Positions 25,364 to 35,500 of a stretch of DNA of 64,000 nt are shown in pieces. This DNA is from Roseiarcus sp963775575. Its GTDB lineage: Bacteria; Pseudomonadota; Alphaproteobacteria; Rhizobiales; Beijerinckiaceae. Position 1 is the stretch's first letter. The number at the start of each line of letters is the position of its first letter. The translations under genes were made by a program, and so were the position numbers. The notes beneath the pieces were generated by a model. It saw only the letters and a list, made by a program, of their open reading frames with translations. It had not been told where the DNA came from and searched no databases. Location of the stretch: NCBI GenBank assembly GCA_963775575.1, contig CAVZJG010000003.1, positions 310,001 through 374,000 on the forward strand, in the 5' to 3' direction.

Positions 25364-27270
25364 GCCGGCGACCGTACTCCTCCGTGTCGTTTGCCGACGT
25401 CAAATTGACCGGAGCGTTTTGGCGCGAACGGCTCGACGTCGTGCTGTCGCGCACGATTCCGAGTCAGCACGCGAAGCTCGACGAGGTCGGCATCCTCAAC
25501 TCGCTCAAGCTGCCGCAGCCCCCGCCGCCGCTGACAATTCCGCGCAATGCGCACGGCTTCACCATGCAGGTGTTCTGGGACTCGGACGTCGGCAAGTGGA
25601 TCGAAGCGGCGGGCTACGCGCTGTCGCACCGGCGCGACCCGGACATCGAGGCCAAGATCGACGCGATCGTTGACGATCTCGCCAAGGCCCAATCGTCCGA
25701 CGGCTACCTCAACTGTTGGTACAACGGCCGTGAGCCCGACAAGCGCTGGACCAACCTGCGCGACAACCACGAGCTCTACAACGCGGGACACCTGCTCGAA
25801 GGCGCGATCGCCTATTTTCGTGCGACCGGACGCCGGCGGTTCCTGGACGTCATGGAGCGCTACGTCGACCACATTGCGGCGACGTTCGGCAGGACGCCCG
25901 GACAAAAGCGGGGCTATCCCGGCCATCAGGAAATCGAACTTGCTCTGGTCAAGCTCTACCGCCTTACCGGCGACCGACGGCGGCTCGATCTCGCCGCTTA
26001 TTTCATCGACGAGCGCGGCCGCCAGCCGCACTACTTCACCGAAGAGGCGCGCGCCCGCGGCGAGGACCCGGCCGCCTATTGGGCCGGCACGTACGAATAC
26101 TGTCAGTCCCACATTCCCGTCCGCGAGCAGACGAAGATGGTCGGTCATGCGGTCCGCGGGATGTACATGGCATCGGCGATGGCCGACCTGGCGTTCGAAC
26201 TCGGCGACGACGATCTCAAGCGCGCGTGCGAGGCGCTGTGGCGCGACGTCACGACGGCGCAGATGTATGTGACGGCCGGGCTCGGGCCAAGCGAGTCGAA
26301 CGAGGGCTTCACCGAACCCTACGACCTGCCGAACGAGACGGCCTATGCCGAGACCTGCGCCTCGGTCGCGCTCGCGTTCTGGGCGCACAGGATGCTGCAT
26401 CTCGATCTCGATGGCGCATACGCCGACGTGATGGAGCTGGCGCTGTACAACGGGGCGTTGAGCGGCCTGTCCCGCGAGGGGACACATTACTTCTACGCCA
26501 ACCCGCTCGAGAGCCGCGGCCAGCACAAGCGCTGGGCCTGGCACGCCTGCCCGTGCTGCACGATGAACGTCTCCCGGCTCGTCGCCTCCATCGCCGGCTA
26601 TGCGATCTCGACGAGCGACGACGGCGTCGCGTTCCATCTCTATGGCGGGTTCGAGACGATGGTCGCGCTCGATGGCGTCCGCGTGGCGCTGCGGGAGGCA
26701 AGCGGCTATCCCTGGTTCGGCGACATTAGGATTGAGGTCGATCCGGAAGCGCCAGTGACCTTCGATTTGAAACTGCGCACGCCGGGCTGGGCGAAGGACG
26801 CGACGGCGGCGGTCAACGGCGAGCCGATTTCTCTGACGCCCGAGCGCGGCTATACGACGATCCATCGGCGCTGGAGCAAGGGCGATGTCGCGACCTTCCG
26901 TCTGGCGATGCCGCCGGAGCGCCTCTATGCGCACCCGAGCGTGCGCACGGACGTCGGGCGCGTTGCGCTGAGGCGGGGGCCGCTCATCTACTGCGTCGAG
27001 GAGGCCGACAACCCCGGCGCGCCGGTCCAGACGCTGACCTTGCCGCGCGACGCTGAGATCGACGCGGCATGGCGCGAGGACCTCTTCGGCGGCGTCGTGG
27101 CCCTGACAGCGAGCGCGAAGCGTCTCGTCCCCGGCGGCGGCGCGCTCTATTCCAGCGCGCCGCCTGCGACGCGAGAGGCTCCGTTGACCGCGCTCCCCTA
27201 TCATCTTTGGGCCAATCGCGAGCCGGGTTCGATGCAAGTCTGGATCGCCGAGGCGGGGGAACGCGAGTGA
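25360..27270 (+). CDS. GH127 glycoside hydrolase (beta-L-arabinofuranosidase type)
   Basis: A 636-residue protein without signal peptide, so cytoplasmic. It has an (alpha/alpha)6 barrel followed by beta domains. Family marks: YLNCWYNGREPDKRWTNLRD (about residue 112), NHELYNAGHLLEGA, PSESNEGFTEPYDLPNETAY (about 310), and the cysteine cluster WHACPCCTMNVSRLVASIAG (about 395). GH127 HypBA1 uses one cysteine of this cluster as nucleophile together with zinc. It should release L-arabinofuranose or a related sugar from imported oligosaccharides. Start ATG 25360 overlaps the regulator stop. Confidence 0.88.
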   Translation: MSRRPYSSVSFADVKLTGAFWRERLDVVLSRTIPSQHAKLDEVGILNSLKLPQPPPPLTIPRNAHGFTMQVFWDSDVGKWIEAAGYALSHRRDPDIEAKIDAIVDDLAKAQSSDGYLNCWYNGREPDKRWTNLRDNHELYNAGHLLEGAIAYFRATGRRRFLDVMERYVDHIAATFGRTPGQKRGYPGHQEIELALVKLYRLTGDRRRLDLAAYFIDERGRQPHYFTEEARARGEDPAAYWAGTYEYCQSHIPVREQTKMVGHAVRGMYMASAMADLAFELGDDDLKRACEALWRDVTTAQMYVTAGLGPSESNEGFTEPYDLPNETAYAETCASVALAFWAHRMLHLDLDGAYADVMELALYNGALSGLSREGTHYFYANPLESRGQHKRWAWHACPCCTMNVSRLVASIAGYAISTSDDGVAFHLYGGFETMVALDGVRVALREASGYPWFGDIRIEVDPEAPVTFDLKLRTPGWAKDATAAVNGEPISLTPERGYTTIHRRWSKGDVATFRLAMPPERLYAHPSVRTDVGRVALRRGPLIYCVEEADNPGAPVQTLTLPRDAEIDAAWREDLFGGVVALTASAKRLVPGGGALYSSAPPATREAPLTALPYHLWANREPGSMQVWIAEAGERE

Positions 27271-27308
27271 AGCGGCCCGATGGCAGGCCAACAGAAAGGC
27301 GCCTGGAT

Positions 27309-28187
27309 ATGTTAAACATTGCGTTGCCGAACGGCAGCCTCGAAGAGGGCGCCATGAAGCTGTTTGAAGAAGCCAATCTCAAGGTGCTCCGTGCGCCCCG
27401 GCAGCACGGGGCGAAGATTGAGGACCCGAGGATTTCTCGCGTCACCATCATGCGCCCCCAGCACATTCCGCGCTTGGTGGAGCAGGGGACATACGATCTC
27501 GGCGTCTGCGGCTACGATTCCATCCTCGAGAGCGATGCAAAAGTCTCAATTCTCCAATACCTTCGCTACAGCCGAAGGACTCTTGGCGGCGTTCAGGTCG
27601 TGCTGATCGGCGCAGAGAACGATACGACATCGACCCCGGAGGGCGTTCCTCCGGGCAGCGTGATTTTGAGCGAGTATCCCGGATGGACAAAACGATTTTT
27701 CGAGAAGCTCCGCATTCCGGTTACGGTCGAGTTCTCTTATGGCGGCACCGAGGCCCACATCCCCAGCGATTACCGCTACGGCGTATGCGTGACGGAGACC
27801 GGCTCGAGCATCACTGCGAACGGCCTGAGGATTATCGGCAAGCTCTTTGAGAGCAATACCGTGCTGATAGCCAATCATGATGTCCAACTTGATGAGAAGA
27901 AGAGAGAAGCAATCCACGTCATCCACTTGCTTCTTTCGGGCGCACAAGACGCCCGTGACCAGGTTCTTCTTGTTATGAACGTATCCACAAGCGATAAGGA
28001 AACCGTCCTTAAACGCGTGCCGGCGCTGAAGGAGCCGACCGTAAGCATGCTGGCGCACGAGAAAGGATACTCGATCAGCTCTGTCATAAGTCGCCACAAG
28101 CTCAATGAGGTTATCCCAGACCTACTCAAGCACGGGGCGCAAGATTTGCTTGAACTTCCGATCTCGAAAGTGATTCGCGGCTGGTGA
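27309..28187 (+). CDS. hisG: ATP phosphoribosyltransferase, HisG long form
   Basis: A 292-residue enzyme of the first step of histidine synthesis (ATP + PRPP). Features: MLNIALPNGSLEEGAMKLFE at the start, QGTYDLGVCGYDSILE (about residue 62), TETGSSITANGLRIIGKLFE (about 165), which is the PRPP loop region, and a C-terminal regulatory domain with HLLLSGAQDARDQVLLVMNV. Codon use is visibly more AT-rich than that of neighbouring genes, a sign of separate ancestry. An in-frame GTG at 27267 is an alternative start. It is odd at the end of a sugar-uptake operon; whether the genome has another hisG cannot be seen. Confidence 0.88.
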   Translation: MLNIALPNGSLEEGAMKLFEEANLKVLRAPRQHGAKIEDPRISRVTIMRPQHIPRLVEQGTYDLGVCGYDSILESDAKVSILQYLRYSRRTLGGVQVVLIGAENDTTSTPEGVPPGSVILSEYPGWTKRFFEKLRIPVTVEFSYGGTEAHIPSDYRYGVCVTETGSSITANGLRIIGKLFESNTVLIANHDVQLDEKKREAIHVIHLLLSGAQDARDQVLLVMNVSTSDKETVLKRVPALKEPTVSMLAHEKGYSISSVISRHKLNEVIPDLLKHGAQDLLELPISKVIRGW

Positions 28188-28548
28188 CATCGTCCGCTTG
28201 ACAAGGGCGTCCCGCTGGGCCGCCCGGTTTCCCTGGGCTGGACGGGAATATCATCGTCGATTGTCGAAACGGCGCGATCGGATCGGCTCCTGCCGCCCAA
28301 CCTCAACCGCGGCGCGATGGATCGCGCCTCGCGCTCGCCTCGAGAATTTTGAGTTTTAAGAACGGCTGCTTGAGGATCGAGCCTGCGCACGGTCGCGCCG
28401 TCTCGCAAACTTCCCGGATTCCGAATCGGAGTCGCGCAGGGCGAAATCCTTTGTTTTTGCAGGGCGCCAAACGACCGCTGTGGGTCGAAGCCGGTCATCC
28501 AACGCCCGGCGCCTTTCCTTCCGCCTCGCGCTGCGTAACTCTCAGGCG
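28188..28548. other. Spacer between hisG and the LivH-like gene
   Basis: About 360 bases without a credible gene. It marks a return to the high GC of the host. A short ggtcgcgccgtctcgcaaac motif at about 28392-28411 resembles one near the end of the HTH antidote gene (about 18233-18253); otherwise nothing stands out. Confidence 0.4.
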
Positions 28549-29874
28549 GTGATCCGCCGCCTCGCCTGCCTCGCGATTGTGCTCGCGCTCGCCGCCTGCT
28601 CGACCCTGGTCGAGACCGATCAGGCGCGTCTCTGCCGGATGGCGTTGCCGGCGCTGGCGCCGGAGGGCGCGATCGTCACGGTCCTCAAGCAGCGCGAATT
28701 TGAGGGTGGGCGCGCCCTGCGCGTCGATTATCTCCTGAGCGGCCTCGGCGCGCCGGCGGAGGCGCGCTTCGCCGAATGCCGTTTCAAGGCGGCCGGCCGT
28801 CCGGAACGCTCCGAGGACTTGGTCGGCCTGTCGACCGATGACGGGCCGCTGTCGGATGTGCGGCTCGCCATTCTGATCCGCTTCTGGCTGGCGACGCCGG
28901 AGGGGCGCGCCGCCGATCCGGCGCCGCTCGGCGAAGTCGGCGCGCTGCCGACGCTGCCGCCCGCCCTCGCCTACGCGCTGCAGCAAACCATCAACGGGCT
29001 GCCGCTGGCGGCGGTCTACGCGCTGCTGGCGGCCGCCTATTCGCTCGTTTACGGTCTCATCGGCCGCATCAACCTCGCCTTCGGCGAAATCGCGGCGGCA
29101 GGCGGCTACGCGGCGGCGCTCGGCGCCATCCTCACCGCTGGCGCGGCGCCCGCGACGATCCTCGCTGCGGCGACGACCTTCGGCGCTGCGGCCGCGGCGT
29201 TCTGGGGCCTCGCCTCCAGCCGCTGGGTGTTTCAGCCGCTGCACCGCGCCAGCGGCCAGCAGGCGCTGATCGCGTCGATCGGCCTGGCGCTGTTTCTGCA
29301 GGAATTCCTCCGCCTGGCGCAAGGCGATCGGTCGACTTGGGTCAGCCCGATCTTCAACGCGCCGTTCGGCGTCGCGCGCGCCGGCGATTTTCTCGTCGCG
29401 GCGACGCCCAACGCGCTTGTCGCCAGCGCCGTCGCGCTGCTGGCGGGCCTCGCGCTGGTCTTCGTCATGCGCAACAGCCAATTCGGGCGCCGCTGGCGCG
29501 CCTACGCCGACAATTCCCTCGCGGCGCGACTGTTCGGCGTCAGCCCGCGCGCGATCTTCGCCGAGACCTTCGCGCTGGCGAGCGCGTTCGCCGGCCTCGC
29601 CGGCGCCGTCATGACCCTATACTACGGCTCGCTCGGCTATGGCGCGGCGACGGCGCTCGGGCTCAAGGCGTTGATCGCCGCCATTCTCGGCGGCGTCGGC
29701 TCGGTTCCCGGCGCTTTTCTCGGCGGCGTCCTCGTCGGCGCGTTCGAGGCGCTGTGGTCGACCTATTTCGCCGTCGGTTATCGCGACGTCGCGGTCTACA
29801 GCCTGCTGGCGATCGTCCTCGTGCTGCGGCCGGGCGGCCTGATCGGGGCGAGCGAGGCGCCGGGGCGGAGGTGA
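28549..29874 (+). CDS. LivH-like branched-chain amino acid permease with lipoprotein-like N-terminus
   Basis: A 441-residue protein from GTG 28549. The first 18 residues (VIRRLACLAIVLALAACS) are a textbook lipoprotein signal with lipobox LAAC. Residues about 20-135 are a soluble stretch (TLVETDQARLCRMALPALAP). From about residue 145 it is a LivH-type ABC permease (LQQTINGLPLAAVYALLAAA, SLVYGLIGRINLAFGEIAAA, LGGVGSVPGAFLGGVLVGAF). No LivM, LivG, LivF or binding protein is next to it. The fused head is unusual; it may act as a tethered domain on the periplasmic face or be a mere signal anchor. The permease call is firm. Confidence 0.82.
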   Translation: MIRRLACLAIVLALAACSTLVETDQARLCRMALPALAPEGAIVTVLKQREFEGGRALRVDYLLSGLGAPAEARFAECRFKAAGRPERSEDLVGLSTDDGPLSDVRLAILIRFWLATPEGRAADPAPLGEVGALPTLPPALAYALQQTINGLPLAAVYALLAAAYSLVYGLIGRINLAFGEIAAAGGYAAALGAILTAGAAPATILAAATTFGAAAAAFWGLASSRWVFQPLHRASGQQALIASIGLALFLQEFLRLAQGDRSTWVSPIFNAPFGVARAGDFLVAATPNALVASAVALLAGLALVFVMRNSQFGRRWRAYADNSLAARLFGVSPRAIFAETFALASAFAGLAGAVMTLYYGSLGYGAATALGLKALIAAILGGVGSVPGAFLGGVLVGAFEALWSTYFAVGYRDVAVYSLLAIVLVLRPGGLIGASEAPGRR

Positions 29875-29920
29875 GGAGCGACACTTCGCTCGGCGAGCGT
29901 GCTCATCGGCATGGAAATCC

Positions 29921-29940
29921 GCATCATTCGATGCTATATT
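29921..29940. promoter_or_regulatory. Inverted repeat and -10-like box before vapB
   Basis: gcatc-attc-gatgc (29921-29934) is an inverted repeat directly followed by TATATT (29935-29940), a good -10 hexamer in an otherwise GC-rich stretch. A tggaaa lies 17 bases before it. VapB-VapC complexes repress their operon by binding such repeats, so this is a likely autoregulated promoter. Confidence 0.45.
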
Positions 29941-29968
29941 CATGCCTCAACAAGGAAGGCGGCCGACC

Positions 29969-30157
29969 ATGCGCACCACCCTCGCCCTCGACGACGAAGT
30001 TGTCGCGCGCGCTCAAGCGCTTACCGGCATCAAGGAAAAGTCGAGATTGGTTCTCGCAGCGCTCAATGCCTTGATCGCTCAGGAGAGCGCGCGCCGATTG
30101 GCGCGTTTAGGCGGCAGCGAGCCGCAAATTGGCCCGGCGCCGCGCCGGCGGCGTTAG
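29969..30157 (+). CDS. vapB: VapB-type antitoxin
   Basis: A 62-residue protein from ATG 29969 with AAGGAAGG upstream. MRTTLALDDEVVARAQALTG is the ribbon-helix-helix start of VapB (DUF2191) antitoxins, followed by KEKSRLVLAALNALIAQESA and the toxin-binding tail RLARLGGSEPQIGPAPRRRR. It lies 6 bases before vapC in the same direction. A promoter with an operator-like repeat precedes it. Confidence 0.85.
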   Translation: MRTTLALDDEVVARAQALTGIKEKSRLVLAALNALIAQESARRLARLGGSEPQIGPAPRRRR

Positions 30158-30163
30158 CCGCGC

Positions 30164-30529
30164 ATGGTTCTCGTCGATACGTCGATATGGATCGATCATT
30201 TGCGCGGCGGCGATGCAAAGCTGTCGCGCATGCTCGACGAGGCCAAGGTTCTCACGCATCCCTTTATCATAGGGGAGATCGCGCTCGGAAGTTTGCGCGC
30301 GCGCGGCGGCATCCTCGCGGCGATCGACAGATTGCCGAAGGCCAATGTCGCATCCGATGCGGAAATCCTGCATTTCATCGCCGCGCATTCGCTTTGGGGA
30401 CTGGGGATCGGGCTCGTCGACGCCCACCTTCTGGCTTCGGTCCTTTTGACGCGCGGCTCGACGCTTTGGACGCGGGACAAGAAACTGCTCGCCGTGGCCA
30501 GTCGGCTGGGAGCGGCAGCGCGGATATAG
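30164..30529 (+). CDS. vapC: VapC-type PIN-domain toxin
   Basis: A 121-residue PIN ribonuclease. The acidic metal-binding residues are all present: D5 in MVLVDTSIWIDHLR, the glutamate in FIIGEIALGSL (about residue 43), the aspartate in IGLVDAHLLAS (about 86), and the aspartate in LWTRDKKLLAV (about 105). Such toxins cleave tRNA or rRNA in a magnesium-dependent way. With VapB it forms a complete, apparently intact module. Confidence 0.9.
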   Translation: MVLVDTSIWIDHLRGGDAKLSRMLDEAKVLTHPFIIGEIALGSLRARGGILAAIDRLPKANVASDAEILHFIAAHSLWGLGIGLVDAHLLASVLLTRGSTLWTRDKKLLAVASRLGAAARI

Positions 30530-30647
30530 CGGATCGCCGCCTTCACGCCCCGCTCGACTCGATCCGCGGCCTGCGCCCTTGACTCGGCCGGCTTGCGCCC
30601 CACATCGTCCGCATCGAACCTGCGAAAAAGCCTCGAGGAGTCCCGCC

Positions 30648-31085
30648 ATGACCCGCATCGCGAGCGCCCCCGCGCTCGGCGCCGACGCTTTCGCGGGCGT
30701 GCGCACGCGCCGCATCCTCGCGCTGGTCCTCGACCTCATCCTCGTCAGCCTGCTGGCCGGGCTGATCTGCCTCGCGCTGGCGATCCTGACGCTGGGCCTG
30801 TCGCTGTTTCTGCTGCCCCCGCTCTATCCGCTGATCGCCTTTTTCTACAACGGCCTCACCGTCTCCGGCCCGAAAATGGCGACGCCGGGCATGCGGGCGA
30901 TGGACCTGGAAATGCGCATGGTCGACACCGGCGCGCGCGTTCCCTTCATCAACGCCGCGGCGCAGGCGTTGTTTTTCTATCTGAGCTGGTTTTTCCCGCC
31001 GATTTTCCTGGTTTCGCTGGTCAATTCGGAGAAACGCTGCCTGCACAACATCTTCGCCGGCGTGGTGCTGGTGCGCCGGCGGTAA
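30648..31085 (+). CDS. RDD-family membrane protein
   Basis: A 145-residue protein from ATG 30648 with CGAGGAG upstream. The RDD signature arginine/aspartates are in VRTRRILALVLDLILVSLLA (about residue 20), and two or three helices follow. The second conserved block is GPKMATPGMRAMDLEMRMVD. The family has no single known role; some members affect ion balance. It is followed 95 bases later by bpt, possibly in one transcript. Confidence 0.8.
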   Translation: MTRIASAPALGADAFAGVRTRRILALVLDLILVSLLAGLICLALAILTLGLSLFLLPPLYPLIAFFYNGLTVSGPKMATPGMRAMDLEMRMVDTGARVPFINAAAQALFFYLSWFFPPIFLVSLVNSEKRCLHNIFAGVVLVRRR

Positions 31086-31179
31086 TTGTTCGCAAGATTT
31101 TTCGCCCTCGGCCATTCCCGTCGGGCGCAATCCGTTTTAGCCTTGCGCGTTCTTGCGACGTCTCGAGGAGTGCGACAGC

Positions 31180-31929
31180 GTGACGCGCGAAGTGCGGGAC
31201 GCCCCCCAATTCTATCTGACCGCGCCCTCGCCCTGCCCCTATCTGGCGGGCCTGCAGGAGCGCAAGGTGTTCACGCATCTGGTCGGCAAGCGCGCGATCG
31301 CGCTCAACGACACGCTGACCCAGACCGGCTTCCGCCGCTCGCAGACCATCGCCTACCGCCCGGCGTGCGAGAATTGCCGCGCCTGCGTCTCCGTGCGGGT
31401 GGTCGTCGACGACTTCCGCCCGAGCGCGAGCCAGCGCCGCGTCCTGCGCGCCAACGCCGACCTCGCGGGCGAGGCGGTCCCGGCCAAGCCCACCGGCGAG
31501 CAATACGCGCTGTTTCGCGCCTATCTCAACTCCCGCCACCCCGACGGCGGCATGGCCGACATGTCGATGCTCGACTATTCCATGATGGTCGAGGACAGCC
31601 ACATCGACACCATGTTCACCGAATATCGGCGGCGCCGCGTCGACCCCTTCCTCGCTCCGCGCGGCGAGGGCGCGCTGCTGGCGGCGTGCCTCACCGACCG
31701 GCTCGGCGACGGCCTGTCGCTGGTCTATTCGTTTTTCGCCCCTCAGGAGTCGCGCCGATCGCTCGGCTCCTTCATGATCCTCGACCACATCGACAAGGCG
31801 CGCCGTCTCGGCCTGCCGCACGTCTATCTCGGCTATTGGGTCGAGGGCTCGCGCAAGATGGCCTACAAGGCCGCCTACCTGCCGCAGGAGCGGCTCGGGG
31901 TGAACGGCTGGGTCAGGGTGGAGCGCTGA
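31180..31929 (+). CDS. bpt: Aspartate/glutamate leucyltransferase (Bpt/ATE-like)
   Basis: A 249-residue enzyme from GTG 31180 (CGAGGAG 9 bases upstream). Features: DAPQFYLTAPSPCPYLAGLQ, the cysteine cluster RPACENCRACVSVRV (about residue 65), EYRRRRVDPFLA, and the GNAT-like C-terminus LGSFMILDHIDKARRLGLPH, YLGYWVEGSRKMAYKAAYLP. Bpt moves leucine from leucyl-tRNA onto N-terminal Asp/Glu of proteins, marking them for ClpAP degradation by the N-end rule. A start at 31153 (TTG) would add unconserved residues. Confidence 0.92.
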   Translation: MTREVRDAPQFYLTAPSPCPYLAGLQERKVFTHLVGKRAIALNDTLTQTGFRRSQTIAYRPACENCRACVSVRVVVDDFRPSASQRRVLRANADLAGEAVPAKPTGEQYALFRAYLNSRHPDGGMADMSMLDYSMMVEDSHIDTMFTEYRRRRVDPFLAPRGEGALLAACLTDRLGDGLSLVYSFFAPQESRRSLGSFMILDHIDKARRLGLPHVYLGYWVEGSRKMAYKAAYLPQERLGVNGWVRVER

Positions 31930-31958
31930 GCGGGGCGGCGCTCCTTCGCTCTACGCCG

Positions 31959-32522
31959 TCAGCACAATTCCTGATCGCGCGCCGAAGCGTCGAGCACGGC
32001 GGCGACGTAAGGGGCGAACGAGCGTCCGGTCTCGACGCGGAAGCGCTCCGCCCCGCGACGCCACAGCACGATCTCGGCCTTCAGCAGCAGCGTGCGCGTC
32101 GCAATCCCCACGGGAAACGCGGCGAGATCGAGATCGAGCGGAACGCCGGCGTTGATGAGCCGCGCCGCGCCCGGCCCCGCGACCTCGATCGCGCATTGCC
32201 GATGCGAGACGTCGACCAGCGCGTGCGGGACCACCGCCAGCGCCGCCTCCAGCGCGGCGCCGAGTTCGGCCGGCTCGTCCTCGGCGATCAGCAGCCACTC
32301 GTCCGGACCCAGCCACAGCGCGGCGCGCGCCCCTTCGCCGATCGCGCGCATCGGCTGCGACGGCGGCGCGACGCTGAAGGCCGCGCCGACCGGCTCGGCG
32401 ACTTCCGGCCCGCCGCGCAGGATGAACCGCGTCGCGAACGGCAGGGCGACCGCCTCGACCTTGCCGTTGGCGGGCAAGGCGCGGCCGTGGAAGGCCGAGC
32501 GGCGCTCGGCGAGCGGGGTCAT
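31959..32522 (-). CDS. soxG: Sarcosine oxidase gamma subunit
   Basis: A 187-residue protein from ATG 32522. Typical SoxG sequence: MTPLAERRSAFHGRALPANG, ALWLGPDEWLLIAEDEPAEL (about residue 75), HALVDVSHRQCAIEVAGPGA (about 110), and a C-terminal FRVETGRSFAPYVAAVLDA. The gamma subunit belongs to the folate-linked heterotetrameric sarcosine oxidase (alpha, beta, gamma, delta). It starts 4 bases after the end of soxA in the same transcript. Confidence 0.88.
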   Translation of the reverse strand: MTPLAERRSAFHGRALPANGKVEAVALPFATRFILRGGPEVAEPVGAAFSVAPPSQPMRAIGEGARAALWLGPDEWLLIAEDEPAELGAALEAALAVVPHALVDVSHRQCAIEVAGPGAARLINAGVPLDLDLAAFPVGIATRTLLLKAEIVLWRRGAERFRVETGRSFAPYVAAVLDASARDQELC

Positions 32523-32526
32523 GGCG

Positions 32527-35500
32527 TCAGGCGGCAAGGCGCTGGCCTTCCTTATCGTAGAAGATCGGCGCGACGAGTTCGACCGGCGCCGTCCCCTCGC
32601 GCGTCGTCGCGAACAGCGTCGCTCCGAGCCGCGCGCGGCCGTTCGCCACGAGGCCGAGCGCGAAGCTTCGCCCCAACGTCGCGCTCATATAGGATGACGA
32701 GACCCAGCCGAGGGCCGGCGTCGCGATCGGCGGCGCCGCTTCGGCGACGATCTGCGCGCCCTCCTCCAACTTGACGTTCGGGTCGAGCGGCAGCAGGCCG
32801 ACGAGCTGCTTGCGCCCCTCGCGCCCCAGGTCGGGCAGCGACAGCGAGCGCTTGCCGATGAAATCCGGCTTGGAAAGGGCGACCATTCGGCCCATGCCGA
32901 CGTCGTCGGGCGTCGCCGCGCCGTCGGTGTCGTGGCCGACGACGATGAAGCCTTTTTCGGCGCGCAGGACGTGCAGCGTCTCCAGTCCGTAGAGGACGGC
33001 GCCGCGCCTTTGCCCCTCCGCCCAGATCGCTTCGGCGACGCTCTCGCCGAAGTCGGCGGCAATGTTGACCTCGAAGCCGAGTTCGCCGGTGTAGCTGACC
33101 CGCGCCAACCGCGTCGGCACGCCGCAAATCAGGCCTTCGCGCACGCTCATGTGCGGCAACGCGGCGGCGGAAAGATCAATTCCCTCGACCAGCGGCTCAA
33201 GAATCTTGCGCGCGTCGGGGCCGTTGATCGCGATCGTTGCGAACTGCTCGGTGATCGACGTGGGCCAGACCTCGAGGTCGCGCCATTCCGTCTGCGAATA
33301 GTCCTCCATCGTCGCGAACACGCGCGCGGCGCCCGAACTCGTCGTGGTGACGTGGAAGCGATCGGCGGCGAGGCGCATGACGACGCCGTCGTCGACGATG
33401 AAGCCGTCCTCGCTCAGCATCAGGGCGTAGCGGCAGCGCCCGACCGCCAGCTTGGCGAACGCATTGACGTAGACGCGCTCGAGGAATTCAGCGGCGTCGG
33501 GGCCGACGACTTCGATCTTGCCCAAGGTCGACGCGTCCATGATTCCGGCGCTGGCGCGCGTCGCCAGACATTCCCGCCGCACCGCTTCTTCGGGGCTCTC
33601 GCCATTCCTAGCGAAATACGACGCGCGCTTCCACAAGCCCGCGTCCTCGAATTTCGCGCCCTGGCGGGCCGACCACGCGTGCAGCGGCGTTTCGCGGACC
33701 GGATCGAACAGGTCGCGCCGCGCCAGGCCGGCGAAGGTCGCAAAGGTCGCCGGCGTATACGGCGGCCGGAACGTCGTCAGGCCGACTTCGGCGATGCCGC
33801 GTCCGAGCGCCCGAGCGGCGATGGCGAGCGCGTTCATATTGCCGATCTTGCCCTGGTCGGTCGCCATGCCCATCGTCGTGTAGCGCTTGATGTGCTCGAT
33901 CGAGCGCATGCCTTCGCGCGCCGCCAACTGGATGTCGCGCGCCGTGACGTCGTCCTGGAAATCGACGAAAGCCCTGGCGCGCCCCGTCTCGCTCATCGCC
34001 GCGACGAGCCCGAGCGCGCCGCCCTTGGCCGCCAACGCGCCCTCGACGCGCAGCGGCGGCGGCGGCGGCGCGCCGGCGGCGAAGGCGCCCGCATCGGCGC
34101 CGTCGGCGAGGACGGCCGAAAGATCGAAAACGCCGCGGCAGGCGCCCGCCGAGCGTTGATTCTCGACGGCGCCGCCGGAGAGAAAACTCTGCGTCGCCGG
34201 GTCGAAGACGAGGCCCCCGCGCGCTTGCGAATGGAGGCTGACGTTCGGCGTCCAGCCGCCGCTCATCGCGATGAGATCGCAGGCGATCGGCTCGCCCCTG
34301 CCCGGCGTCCCGTCGGCCCAGCGCTTGGCGACGATCGCATGCGTGATGCGCCGGCCGCCGGTTGAGCCGAGGATTGCGGCGTTGGTCTCGACGCGCAGCC
34401 CGGCGCGGCGCGCGGCGTCGGGCAGCGGGCCCTCGGCCTCGGCGCGCAGATCGACGATCGCCGCGATCGCGCAGCCGGCTTCGGCGAGGTCCAGCGCGGC
34501 GCGATAAGCCGAATCGTGCGCGGTCGCGACGACGATCCGCGTCCCCGGCCTGACGCCGTAGCGCGTCGCGAGAGCCCGCGCGGCCTCGGCGAGCATGATC
34601 CCGGGGCGGTCGTTGTCGGCGAAAACCAGCGGGCGCTCGTGCGCGCCGGTCGCCAGCACGACTTGGCGCGCGCGCACTTGCCACAGCCGCTCGCGCGGCA
34701 GCCGCGGATCGGGATCGGCGAGATGATCGGCGAGCCGCTGCTGGCACCCAAGGAAATTCTGCGCGTAGCAGCCGAACACTTGCGTGCGCGGCAGCATGGT
34801 CGCGCGAGGAGCGACGGCGAGTTCGCGAAGCGCGGCGGCGAGCCAATCGGCGGCGGCGGCGCCGTCGATCGAAGCGCGCGTCTCGGCGAGCAGCGAGCCG
34901 CCGAATTCGGCCTGTTCGTCGAACAGCATGACGCGCGCGCCGGCCCGGCTCGCCGCGAGCGCCGCCGCCAGCCCCGCGGGGCCTGCGCCGACGACGGCGA
35001 CGTCGCAATGGGCGTATTCGAACGCGTAATGATCGGGATCGGGTTCGCTCGGCGCTCTGCCGATGCCCGCCGCGCGACGGATGAACGGCTCGTAGAGGCT
35101 CGCCCACGCGCCCGCCGGCCGCATGAAGGTCTTGTAATAGAAGCCGGAGGGCATGAACGCGGAGAACAGGCCGTTGACGGCGAGCGCGTCCCATTCGAGC
35201 GAGGGCCAGGCGTTCTGGCTCGACGCCCGCAAGCCCTCGGTGAGTTCGATCTGCGTCGCGGCGCCATTGGGGGTGAAGCGGCCCTTGCCGGCGTCGATCG
35301 CGACCAGCGCGTTGGGCTCGTCCGAGCCGAGCGACAGCAGCCCGCGCGGGCGGTGATATTTAAAGGATCGCGCCACAAGATGGACGCCGTTGGCGATCAG
35401 CGCCGAAGCCAGCGTGTCGCCGGCGCAGCCGACGTAAGCCTTGCCGTCGAAGGTGAAACGGAGCGGCCTGCCGCGATCGACGCGCCCGCCCCGGCTCAGC

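Noticed and set aside
31915..31945. gagcgc/gcgctc hairpin between bpt and soxG
   Set aside because: Short stem overlapping the bpt stop, no T tract; too weak to call a terminator.
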